Shown here: positions 45,001 through 55,693 of the stretch, in pieces | Numbering within the stretch: the first letter of the stretch is position 1 | Layout of the letters: each line of letters opens with the position of its first letter | DNA from: Prunus persica | Taxonomy: Eukaryota; Streptophyta; Magnoliopsida; Rosales; Rosaceae | DNA length: 64,000 nt | Direction of reading: 5' to 3' | Assembly (NCBI RefSeq): GCF_000346465.2 | Contig: NC_034010.1 | Coordinates: forward strand, 23,408,570-23,472,569 | The notes under the pieces: generated by a model | Database searches by the model: none | Seen by the model: the letters and a program-made list of their open reading frames with translations, nothing else | What the model was told of the DNA's origin: nothing | Made by a program: the position numbers and the translations under genes

Positions 45001-48000
45001 AGGAGCTTCTGTATATGTACTTGGACCTATGCATCTTATTGTTTCCCGGCTTCTCCCATGGAAGGAACGAATTCAAGTTTTAAGGAGTGCAGGTGATTGG
45101 ATGGGTGCCTTGAACATGGCAATGACAATTTATGATGGCCAAGCTCATGGTGTTGTTGACCTTCCTAGAACTCTGGTTGCTGTACAGGAGGCCATAATGT
45201 CCTACCTGGTTGAGTTACTTTTGTCATATGTAGAGGAAGTATTTTCATATATATCAGTAGCATTAGGCAACCAAATTGGAATTATGGATCAAGTTGACGA
45301 CTTAAACAGCAAAAGCAGTTCTGTGCATTCTGAAATAAAAGAGCAATACACCCGTGTCGGTGGAGTTGCAGTTGAATTCTGTGTCCATATCAAGAGGACT
45401 GACATACTTTTTGATGAAATCTTTTCCAAGTTTGTAGCTGTTCAACAGAGAGGTATTCTCAATCCAGTGTGTTTTTGCATTTGATCCTTCTGTTAACTTC
45501 ATGCGTTTTTGTAGCCGAAGTTTGGGTTTCTGGATTACAAATTTTTTCTATTGAAATGAAAAAAATAAATATGAGAGTCATCCTTTGGTGTTCATAAGCT
45601 TATGAAGAGGGAAACTTCATGTTGCTAAACACATATGGTTGAGTCAGAATGACCTTTTAAAACGTGTAACTGTGTTGCATCAACAAGACATGAAATAAAT
45701 TGTCTTACCACAACTCATAATAAGTGTCATGCTCAACACTGAAGTGAATGACATTTTTTATTCTTTTCTGAAAGAGGGATGAAGTGAATAACATATGTCC
45801 TGCCATTATAGGCTTGAACTTTTCTTCTTTTAGAATAATTTTATTGGAAGTATTCAGAACCACGCATGTTAACTTTCTTTCATGTTTTGAGGGTGTCTGG
45901 ATTAATACTTTGACATATGATGGATCAATGCAATTAAGTTTTAAGAATGGTGTATCTCTTTTTGGCTTCTGTCAGCTGTTGTTTTGCAGGATTGTTTCAT
46001 AGCTTGAAGCTACATACACGTATAAGTTTTATCCATCATTGCATGGTACCAATATTTTTCTTTTAAAATTTTCTTAGACACATTTTTGGAGCTGTTGGAG
46101 CCATATATATTGAAGGACATGCTTGGTTCTCTTCCACCTGAGGTATTGCATAATGTTCAATCATTTTGGCTGTATTGGCAGCTATGTTATACATAATAAT
46201 GTTCTTTCCCTTCTCCCTTTTCTGAAGATTATGCAAGCACTGGTAGAGCATTATAGCCGCAAAGGATGGTTACAGCGTGTTGAACAATGTGTTCTCCACA
46301 TGGATATTTCATCCTTGGATTTCAATCAGGTCTGTACTTCTCAGATTTTTGCTTATAATTTTTTATTTTTTATTTTAATGTTGCGTTGGTTTTGTTTGTT
46401 GTAGTTTTCTCCTTGACTCACAGATAATGTATTATGTTTTCTTGTAGGTTGTTAGGTTATGCCGGGAGCATGGATTGTATAGTGCTCTGGTGTATCTCTT
46501 CAATAAAGGTTTGGATGATTTCAGGTCACCTTTAGAGGAACTGTTGGTGGTCTTGCAAAATAGTAAAAAAGAAGGTGCTACTGCCCTTGGGTATGATTGT
46601 CTTGATATGTTTCCTTTGTGTTCTATTGAGTTTGAAAAATTTATATGTAGTTTAAAGTGGGATTTTAGTTTGCTTCTCCTTTGATTATGCATCATCCCTA
46701 CTCCTTTATTATTATCCTACTGAAAGAATATAATGAGTCGTATCACATTATTTCATGTTACTTCTTGGCTGCATTTTGTCAGTTTTCCAATGAGGCTTTT
46801 AAGTGTTCTTATTTTATTTTGTTCTTGTTTACAGTTACCGGATGCTAGTTTATTTGAAGTACTGTTTTTCAGGCCTTGCTTTTCCACCAGGTATGGACTT
46901 CACTTATTGGAGTTGTTCAATTGGAATGTCAAAGTATATCCCTCTGTGTAATAATCCCATCTAGAAGTGGCTGTGTGGGTCTTGAAATAAGTAATTCATA
47001 GAAAAGAGATATAAAACTTACAGTATATGAAGTGGTGAAGGAAGACTAACATTCTTTTCTACTGGAACACATGTTTGAATCACTTGCATAGCTTCATTTC
47101 TTGCTGGATGTTAACTCAAGTAATCTGATTAAGAGAGTTTGCATTAATTATCTCTATTTGCAGGACAGGGAACAATTCCTGCTCCACGCTTGCCATCTCT
47201 CAGAACAGAACTTCTGCAATTTTTGTTAGAGGGTTCTGATGCTCCTAATTCAAGAGCAGGAGGAGGAGAATATCTTAACCTGTATCTTCTCTTGGAGCTA
47301 GATACTGAAGCTACTTTAGACGTTCTGAGATGTGCGTTCATTGAAGATGAAATCTCAAAACCCGACGTTTCTTCTCATGATTCAGCTGATGCAAATATGG
47401 AGCTGCCAGATGGGAATAATTCGATGGCTCAAAGTCAGAATTCAATGGTTCAAAATACAGTAGATACTCTCATTCATATTGTTAGTAAGGGCATCTCCCA
47501 AACAGATGGATCTCCTAGCAATGATGAGACTGCATCAACAGTAGAGTGGCCTTCAAAGAAAGACATTGGTGATCTGTTTGAGTTTATTGCGTACTATGTT
47601 GCATGTGGAAGAGCTAATGTCTCGAAACATGTACTGTCTCAAATTTTGGAGTACTTGACGTCAGATAATAACTTTCCATCATGGGTTTCTGGAGATACCA
47701 TAACTTCAAAAAAAAGAGAGAAGCAGGTTCTTGGTCTTCTTGAGGTAGTGCCTGAGACTGATTGGGATTCATCTTATGTGTTACAGCTATGTGAGAAAGC
47801 ACGATTTTATCAGGTAAATTTACCAATATCTTATGATGTTGTCAATATCATGTTGTTACAGTTCATTCAGTTTGAGATTACTCACTAGAAGGTCTCTTGG
47901 AGTTTTTTAGGTTTGTGGCCTAATTCATAACAGCAGGCATCAGTATCTTGCTGCTCTGGATTGCTACATGAAAGATGTAGATGAACCCATTCATGCCTTC

Positions 48001-50943
48001 TCCTTTATCAACAAAACATTATTACAGTTGACTGACAATGAATCTGCCGCTTTTCGATCAGAAGTAATTTCTCGAATTCCAGAGCTTTTTGACTTAAACA
48101 GGTTATCCCTTAGTTATCTTGAATTTCTCTTTTCTTTTTCCTTTTTCACATGTTAAGTAATATTTTGGTTATTTTCTTCAGTGGAGGTCTTCCTTCTCAG
48201 TTATTCGATCACAAATATTTTCTTATTCTATGCAGAGAAGGCACATTCGTCTTGGTTATCGACCATTTTACTAGTGAAGAAGGTTCACATATCCTCTCTG
48301 AACTTCGTTCCCATCCAAAAAGCCTATTCCTTTACTTAAAAACGGTGATTGAGGTTCACTTATCTGGCACACTCGACTTTTCAAGTTTAAGAAAAGATGA
48401 TCTTGTGAGGGTGAAGGATCAATCAAAAGCAGTTGAGGCTTACTTGGAAAGGATCTGTGATTTCCCAAAGCTTTTGCGTAACAATCCTGTTAATGTGACT
48501 GATGATATGATTGAACTTTATCTGGAGGTGAGCACCTTGTTTGTACAATTACATCTTGTTTTTTTTATTTTTAATTTCCTTTCTAATTTGATTTTATTGA
48601 ATGAACCTGTGTCTCAATTGCATCATATTCTCTTTGTGATTCATTTGTTTTCCTGGATATTGTCAAGTCAAGTGCTCAGTTGAACGATTATTCGTTCTGG
48701 CTAGGGAGATAATATTGTTCTTATTGTGTCAGTATATTCATTTTGGAATACAAGACTTGAAAGAGTTGAGCGAGTGTGTTTCGTGGCTACCCTGGTTTCT
48801 GTACCATAAAGCTTGTCCATGACATTGCCCTCTTAGTGTGTTACTTCCAATTTGATTATGTTCAGCAACTACTTATGATGAAATCACAATGATACCACCT
48901 CAGGTTCTAAATGTTTTACTTTTTGCTTTTGCAGCTGTTATGTCAGTATGAGCGCAATTCAGTTCTCAAATTCCTAGAGACTTTTGATAGCTATCGCGTG
49001 GAACACTGTTTACGGCTGTGCCAGAAATATGGGATAACAGATGCTGCATCATTCTTGTTGGAAAGGGTTGGTGATGTTGGCAGTGCTCTTTTACTTACAC
49101 TTTCCACCCTCAATGAAAAATTTATCAAGCTTGATACTGCTGTGGGAAGTCTGGTATCAAGTGGTTCTGCACGTACTGAGCATTTCAGCAATGCTTTAAA
49201 ATTGGAGGAGGTCCGTGATTATTTGAATCAGAGCATGTGATTAAGTTTTAATTTTTATGTTTCTATAGATTCACTTAATAGTTATATATTATTCGTAATC
49301 TTTCTCATGTAGGTGAGCGACATTAACAGTATATTGCATGCCTGTATTGGATTGTGCCAACGGAACACCCATCGTTTAAATCCTGATGAATCAGAGGCAC
49401 TCTGGTTTAGATTACTGGACTCGTAAGTTCAAAATCAAATTTTCAATTTTCTTTCCCACCAAGTTTTCCTTGCATACGATTGTCTGACTATTTTATACTC
49501 CCCGATTTCAGCATTATTGTAGTCTTAAAGTACATGGTCGTGCATATTTTGAAGACTAATAATCCTCCAAATTTCAATGCAGGTTTTGTGAGCCTTTAAC
49601 GGATTCCCTTAATGCTGGAAGAGTATCTAAAGGAGACGATCTTAAAACAGTGGTAGCTGAGTCATTGGAATCTGAAGAGGATGAGGTGGCGTTTATTATA
49701 GAGTGGAGAATCTCAAAGCTCCATAAAGGCGCTCATATCTTAAGAAAAGTGTTCTCTCGGTTCATCAAGGAGATTGTTGAGGGCATGATAGGTTATGTTC
49801 GCCTTCCAACCATCATGTCCAAACTCCTTTCTGATAATGGTAGCCAGGAATTTGGTGATTTTAAATTCACAATATTGGGGATGCTTAGCACATATGGCTT
49901 CGAAAGAAGAATTCTGGTATATCATCTTTATATCTCATATGACTTGGTGGATATGTGACTTTTCCTTTTCTCTTGGGAAGTTTTCTATTGTTGTTCAGTC
50001 AACTTCCTCTTCATTCTTCTCATTGCATTTAAATAATTTCATCTGTTATGTAGGATACTGCCAAGTCCCTGATAGAAGATGATACATTCTACACTATGAG
50101 CATACTCAAGAAAGGGGCCTCTCATGGGTATGCCCCTCGGAGTCAAATATGTTGTATATGTGATTGTCTTCTTGACAAGAACTCTTCTAGCTACATTCGC
50201 ATTTTCAATTGCGGTCATGCAACACATCTTCAATGCGAAGTTTTGGAGAATGGCACATCAAGTAGTAGCTCGTCCTCCGGATGCCCTGTTTGTATGCCTA
50301 AGAAGAAATCTCAGAGGTCCAGAAACAAATCTGTCCTTCCAGAGAAGAGTTTAGTGAAGGGGTTTTCTTCAAGAACCCAACAGATACACGGAACAACTGT
50401 CCACCCACATGAAAGCAATGCATCAGAGAATACCTATGGGCTTCACCAAATATCACGAGTATGGCAATGTCATATCATTTTTGTCATGATCGTCATTTTG
50501 TTTTATCATTGTTGTTGTCATTGTCATTTCTATTTTGTGGACTGGTCTTACATTGAAAACCAATGAAAAACTGGAATTGAATATTGCAGTTTGAGATGTT
50601 GACCAATTTGCAGAGAGACCGAGGATTGGTCGAGATTGAAAACATGCCTCAACTGAGGCTTGCACCTCCAGCTGTGTATCATGAAAAGGTTCAGAAAGGA
50701 ACTGTTCTTTCACCAGCAGAAAGTAGCAGTGATCTTGCGACAATAGGGAAACAAAGTAAAACCAAGCAACTCAGGGAGCTAAAAGTAAAGGGGTCATCTC
50801 TTCGGTTTCCCTTAAAGTCAAACATATTCGGTAATGGTACTTATGTCATTCATTCTTGTGTAATTGTTCTCAAATTTGTGAAGGTGTCCAGTTTTAACAC
50901 GTGGATTCATTTTCCAGGCAAGGAGAAAACCAGCAAGCGGTGA
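42031..50943 (+). CDS. VPS8: Vacuolar protein sorting protein 8 homolog (CORVET subunit), about 1,920 aa
   Basis: VPS8 is the CORVET-specific subunit that helps tether endosomes through Rab5-type GTPases. Nineteen exons keep frame: 42031-43431, 43523-43834, 43975-44214, 44335-44461, 44539-44696, 44819-45452, 46078-46142, 46228-46329, 46448-46590, 46835-46890, 47164-47813, 47911-48101, 48236-48527, 48935-49210, 49313-49422, 49583-49916, 50054-50458, 50590-50830, 50918-50943. After an acidic, low-complexity N-terminus comes a beta-propeller (VLAVHSNYIAIGMARGAILV, LLLAGYADGHITVWDVQ), then a long alpha-solenoid (LCREHGLYSALVYLFNKGLD). A RING-H2-like domain follows at about 1730-1777 (CCICDCLL, NCGHATHLQC, CPVC). 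ATG 42070 (MELDLDSFL) is an alternative start 13 codons in. No lesions. Confidence 0.92.
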
Positions 50944-51524
50944 CATTATCGTCATGCACACAACTAACAAAAACACTAGAGTTGGAATTCTGCGGAGGCT
51001 ATACAATAACTGATATCTTTAAATACCGTTTTATCTGAGTTTTTAACCCCCCCAGTTCGTTTTCCTCTGTTACATGTAATTCTTTCTATGTTAATTTGTG
51101 TCTGTGCTTAAAGCTGTTGTAAACTTGTAATTACTTCGTAAAGTAGTCCCAGTTTTGTATATGATTCATAGAAAGGCACTTGGCATTTGTAGTGAAATCA
51201 AAATACAATCCATCAGTAATGAAGCAGTATTTTATCTTGGATGGTTGATTTGGTCTGTCATGGAGAATGCTCTTTTTTCTCTTTAGGCCTAAAATAAGCT
51301 AACTTTTAGTGGTCGTTTTTAGGAAAAAAATAAAATTATATATATATTATTTTCTTACCAACGCAGATCAACGAAATTCTTTTTCTTAAGGGAGAAAGCC
51401 AAAAAGGTTTTAAGACGTAGAGAAGGTAGAACAAGAATATGGTGTTGAAATTTCAAAACTCACAGGCTAAACAACCAAATCAACTAAACAAAAAATAACG
51501 TAAATTTTAAAAAACAAGTTATAG
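50944..51524. other. VPS8 3' UTR and spacer to tRNA-Cys
   Basis: The TGTAATTCTTTCTATGTTAA and AATAAAATTATATAT stretches fit a plant 3' UTR end zone. No gene seen up to the tRNA. Confidence 0.5.
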
Positions 51525-51596
51525 AGGGCCCAACCGGGTTCGAACCGGTGACCTCTTGATCTGCAGTCAAATGCTCTACCACTGAGCTATGGACCC
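51525..51596 (-). tRNA. tRNA-Cys (GCA), copy 1
   Basis: 72 nt. The acceptor stem GGGTCCA pairs with TGGGCCC and the discriminator is T. The D arm (AGCTCAGTGGTAGAGC), anticodon loop CTGCAGA with anticodon GCA, and T arm (CCGGTTCGAACCCGG) are all canonical and carry the A and B boxes. No intron. A run of six T about 11 nt downstream on the minus strand fits pol III termination. Identical over 72 nt to copy 2 at 54421. Confidence 0.95.
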
Positions 51597-52096
51597 TGAT
51601 TGGTTCTAATTGCTTCATTTTGATTATATAAACGCGTCCTTGTGTATCTTAAAATGGCAACCTATTCTCGATTTTCAACTTTGCTAGGATTCATTCAGGA
51701 CTGTTTGAATATTATTTTGAAAGAAGTAGCAAGTAGCAAACACCAAATAACAATTTCAAGATGCCTTGACAAACCGGAGTAGCATTTGCCTAATTTGTTC
51801 ATCCACAACAAATGGATCATATACTAAATTGAGTTATTGCAAACACAAACTTGTCTGTGAGCCTTAGCTGAAGTTCTCAGACATACATGTTCAAGTGTAA
51901 TCCTGTTGAAACCTTATCAACTCATGTGATTACCAGATTTGCTGTTTGAGTTATAAGCTTAAGGCACAAAAATCTGGTGCTGCAAAAACATCGGATTTTA
52001 CACATTTGCCAACACAATCCACCAGTTTTCCTTCGTGTTTTTTAATACTTCATTAAGATGGATTCTAGAGAAGAGTGCATGTCATGTAGAAATCAT

Positions 52097-52136
52097 ATGC
52101 TTAATGGTATTTGTAAATGCTTAATGGTATTTGTAA
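52097..52136. repeat. 20-bp tandem duplication in or near the MED4 3' UTR
   Basis: ATGCTTAATGGTATTTGTAA is repeated twice with no spacer (52097-52116 and 52117-52136). Confidence 0.9.
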
Positions 52137-52275
52137 AAGCTTATGACATTTCTACCATCAGAAAATGTGCTGCTTTCGCTCCTTCAAGTTCAAAGATTGC
52201 CAATGCACAATTAGATTTACCAATCAACTTGTTGAAACGTAAAGGCAAACAAAATTCACCAACTTAGAAATGAGA

Positions 52276-52334
52276 AGGAAATGCCCGCATTGAGATTCAA
52301 AGGAAATGCCCGCATTGAGATTCAAAGGAAATGC
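52276..52334. repeat. 25-bp tandem repeat, 2.4 copies, MED4 3' flank
   Basis: The unit AGGAAATGCCCGCATTGAGA plus TTCAA occurs at 52276-52300 and 52301-52325, followed by a partial third copy to 52334. Copies are identical. Confidence 0.9.
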
Positions 52335-52417
52335 AAGTAGATACTAGAAAGTTGCTGCATATACATCAAGACAGAAAGGGAATCACGTAAAATTCTCCGC
52401 ACTACCATAGCTGACTG

Positions 52418-53608
52418 TCAATCCTCATCTTCTGAGCTTGCATCATCGCTAGTATAATCACTACTATCATCGTCTTGGTCCGGAATATCCAGCTGAACAT
52501 GCTGAACCTGTATTGTCGCTGGTGCTTTAGGTAATGGTTGATGAGCATTAGGCCGTAATTGTTGCTCTTCGACCCTGGGAGCTGGAGCAGATCCAAGTGG
52601 GGGCAAAGGCACTGGGTCCCCAGGCTTCCATCCAGGTGGGGGCACAGGTACATCGCTAGGCAACTCCACAGGCATCCCTGGTATCCAACCTGACGGAACT
52701 GTGATATTTGGAGGAAGTAGACCCTGGAGTGCACCCAGCTTGGGAAGTTGATTGGCTTCTGTTGGCTCAGGACGCGGGGCCTCTAATATTGTGTGAATTG
52801 TTTCCTCCTCCCTCTCGACTGTCTTAGGTAAACCAACATCAAGGTTTGCAAAATTGTATAGCTGAGAAGCACGCATTTGCTCATCCTGTGGGGCAGGCGG
52901 GAGTGCCCCACGAAGAGGAGCTTGTCCAGCCCCAAATTCTGGTGGTGCAAAGGTTGTGTAGCTTATCCGGTGGGCATATGATAAAATATCTGATAAATTC
53001 AACTGAGATGCAACAGTGGTGGTGGTGCATGAAGAATCATCTTCTGCACCATCCTCCTGTTTTGTCCGTTTGGGGCGGCTAAAATCAGAGTAATCATCAA
53101 CAAGATTATCAAGAACCTGCTCGACATCCTTGAGTTTCTTGGAAAAAGAAAGAAGTGCAGCATCCTTGGACCGCACTTCGCGTGCAATTTTCAGCTTAGC
53201 GTCCTGAAGATCAAGAATTTCTTGGAGTTCAGCAACAGCCTCAAAGAGTTGGGTTTGAAGGGCAGTGAACTGGGACAGGATCTCTTTGGTGGAGGAAGGA
53301 GAAGAGTCAGGTGCGGTTGAGGGCAGTGATTGGGATTGGGAAGAAAGAAAGGTCGGAAAGTTCCCACGGAATGCATTGAGCCAAAGGGATCGATTCGGCG
53401 AGACTTCAAAGAGTTTAGAGGCAAGGGAGGCCATTTGGATGAGAAGGGATTGGGCTCTAGGGAGGGGTGCGAGGAGAGAGAGAAGGGTTGGGGAGAGACT
53501 GGGTTGCTGCGAAGGGAGTTTCGGAGGGGTAGGGTTTTGAAGAGAGGGTGAAGTGGGGTTTGTTAGGCCTAACCTAGCTGGGGATTGTACAATTTGGGGT
53601 TGCAGCAT
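52418..53608 (-). CDS. MED4: Mediator complex subunit 4, about 396 aa
   Basis: MED4 is a middle-module subunit of Mediator, linking transcription factors to RNA polymerase II. The coding part is intronless. I start at 53608 (MLQPQIVQSPARLGLTNPTS), which is how plant MED4 proteins begin; an in-frame ATG at 53632 would add MRKQVNPK. The N-terminal Pro/Ser-rich part is followed by the MED4 coiled-coil core (ILSQFTALQTQLFEAVAELQ, ILDLQDAKLKIAREV, SFSKKLKDVEQVLDNLVDDY; about residues 110-185). The conserved LNLSDILSYAHRISYTTFAP follows near 212. A Pro-rich region (LPSDVPVPPPGWKPGDPVPL) and an acidic end (SSDYTSDDASSEDED) close it. AG-type acceptors near 53640 suggest leader introns. Confidence 0.93.
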   Translation of the reverse strand: MLQPQIVQSPARLGLTNPTSPSLQNPTPPKLPSQQPSLSPTLLSLLAPLPRAQSLLIQMASLASKLFEVSPNRSLWLNAFRGNFPTFLSSQSQSLPSTAPDSSPSSTKEILSQFTALQTQLFEAVAELQEILDLQDAKLKIAREVRSKDAALLSFSKKLKDVEQVLDNLVDDYSDFSRPKRTKQEDGAEDDSSCTTTTVASQLNLSDILSYAHRISYTTFAPPEFGAGQAPLRGALPPAPQDEQMRASQLYNFANLDVGLPKTVEREEETIHTILEAPRPEPTEANQLPKLGALQGLLPPNITVPSGWIPGMPVELPSDVPVPPPGWKPGDPVPLPPLGSAPAPRVEEQQLRPNAHQPLPKAPATIQVQHVQLDIPDQDDDSSDYTSDDASSEDED

Positions 53609-53632
53609 TTTGGGATTCACTTGTTTCCTCAA

Positions 53633-54300
53633 AGCATTCTACCAACAAGAAATTGAACAAATTACACACTTGATAAATAACAGAAATACCATATAAGCCA
53701 AAGGGCAAACGTTCACAGCATGGAGAACCAAAATTAATTAAAAGAAAAAATACACTCACCAACAGAATTCAGAAATAAAAGTAGCGAGCTAGAGGCTGCT
53801 GTATGAAGGAGCCCCAATGTTGCTTTGCTACAGGGCCATCCCGTTTTCTTTGTTTTCAGCTGCTCAAAAAGCTGCAAAATCTACACTTTCTTAGAAACAT
53901 AAACAGGCCCTCTGAATTTATAAATAAAATTTGTTGAAGCAATCGTTTAACGAAGTTGATCCAACCCAAAACTGGGAAAACAACGAGATGCCAAGATCAA
54001 ACAAAATTATAAACCGGGAAAAATTTCTGGGTAACCCTAAATCGAACTCGCCCACATCCGAAATAGACCACCCAAGTCAGACTAAACCAAAGCTACCCAA
54101 ATCTTTCATCATAAAATCAAAAACAGAAAAATTGTGACTAAGAGAAACAGGTCAATCAGCAATGGAGAATGAGAAAGAGAGTCGGATTATACCTCAGCTG
54201 GTTTCGTGAGAGACAGAGTGACAGCACTGACAGGGAGGGAAGAGCGCAGAAAATTGGGACTGAAGAGTCGAGATGGTTTGCAATTTTGAGGAGAATAAAT
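53633..54300 (-). promoter_or_regulatory. MED4 leader region
   Basis: Minus-strand sequence between the MED4 promoter boxes and its start codon. Pyrimidine-rich segments ahead of AG near 53640 and a GGTATAATCC donor-like site near 54190 suggest at least one leader intron. No coding gene is supported here. Confidence 0.4.
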
Positions 54301-54317
54301 AACAAATGGACCGAAAG

Positions 54318-54358
54318 TGGGCTGACTATGGATGGGCTTGGGGTGGGATGAATGGGCC
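54318..54358 (-). promoter_or_regulatory. Three TGGGCY boxes upstream of MED4
   Basis: TGGGCT at 54318 and 54333 and TGGGCC at 54353, in tandem. They lie about 0.7 kb before the MED4 start codon but just outside the inferred first leader exon, where site II boxes normally sit. Orientation does not matter for this motif. Confidence 0.5.
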
Positions 54359-54420
54359 CAACTTAGTTTTAATGTTATGAAAAATGAAGAAAAAAAGTAT
54401 AAAAAAACTTCGAAATTGGG

Positions 54421-54492
54421 AGGGCCCAACCGGGTTCGAACCGGTGACCTCTTGATCTGCAGTCAAATGCTCTACCACTGAGCTATGGACCC
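54421..54492 (-). tRNA. tRNA-Cys (GCA), copy 2
   Basis: 72 nt, identical to the tRNA at 51525-51596 in every base, with anticodon GCA. Flanking DNA is unrelated on both sides. A run of seven T about 12 nt downstream on the minus strand can terminate pol III. It lies between the MED4 promoter and the PDH E1-alpha gene. Confidence 0.95.
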
Positions 54493-55693
54493 TTTGGTGC
54501 TAAAGGTTTTCAAATATATAATTTAAAATAAAATGAATATCAACTGAAATGACCAAAAAAGGGTTTGCAGTCCTCATCCTATGATGCGTTGAACTCATCC
54601 TTGCCCACATGGTCACAAGGAGGGACTTGGGTGACGACAGAAATAATGAAACATAAAAAAGACAAAACTGCTTTGTTCATGTTTATTTTCTTTAAATTTT
54701 ATTTTTCGCATCGTAAACTCAAAAAGGAAAGGTAATATTTATTTGTTCGTTAAAATTAGTAGTGATGATGTGAAGTAAAATAATGCCACTCTATACAACC
54801 CAAGTCAAGCTCAAATTTTGTTTGTTTTGGTCGGGCATACTCAATATTATTACCTTATAATTTCACAAAAATTGGCAAAAACAAAGTGACTTGTATTATG
54901 TTTGACACCAAAAAAGTGTGACATTTATTATTATTTTGAAATGTCGCTTTATTTTGGTCACATTCCACCTCTTTACATAGGTGAAGAAATCATAAATGAA
55001 GCACCTTTCTTATGAGATATGCATGCTAATTCCGCTAAAATGCTTGTGCGCATAATCTAGTGTATCAAATAGGATGCATATATGGACTTGGTCAAATTGA
55101 TTAGAATAGATGTGCTCCTCATTCTACACTCGAGTTCGAATCCCCCTCTCCATAGTTTATATATATATATATATATAATAGAATGCATATATGCCTTTAA
55201 AAGATAAAAAATAAAATGCATGAGAGCCATATTCATCATTAACCAATGGAATTGATTAAAACATCAAATTGCATTTCCGTGAGAATCATATTGTATGAAG
55301 CACAACCCAATTCAATATGTGGCATTGTAAACACAAAGAAAATCCATTTAAAACCATTAATAAATGAATGAAAGATAAACCCAACTGTCTAAGAAAAATA
55401 ATTTGGAGACAAAATGTTTGGGTCGGAGGAGTTTACAAGGCCAAAAACTAGAAGTAATTGTAGAAGTAAGAACAACACAAGAAGTAGTTGGTTGAGTTGT
55501 TGGTTGGCCTCCCATTTGATCAGTCGGTTATTTCCAAGCCTCCTTCCTTCGTTTTCTCCGCCCCTTCTTCTCCTCTTATACTTTCTCTCCCTCACTCCCT
55601 CAATTTCCATCTCCCCCATTTCTTCTCTCTCTCTCAATACCCAAATTTTATCATTTCCCAAACAAAGACAGAGCCACTGAAACAAGGGGAGAG
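54493..55693. promoter_or_regulatory. Spacer and promoter/leader of PDH E1-alpha
   Basis: AT-rich DNA with (TA)n at 55157-55179. The last 200 bases are pyrimidine-rich (CTTTCTCTCCCTCACTCCCT) as in plant leaders. No other gene seen. Confidence 0.5.

Larger units (their letters stand above)
51597..52417. other. Spacer and MED4 3' UTR
   Basis: The end next to 52418 is the MED4 3' UTR on the minus strand. It includes two short tandem repeats at 52097-52136 and 52276-52334. No other gene. Confidence 0.5.

Noticed and set aside
53609..53632. Upstream in-frame ATG of MED4
   Set aside because: Plant MED4 proteins begin MLQ..QIVQSPARLG; the eight extra codons probably lie in the leader.
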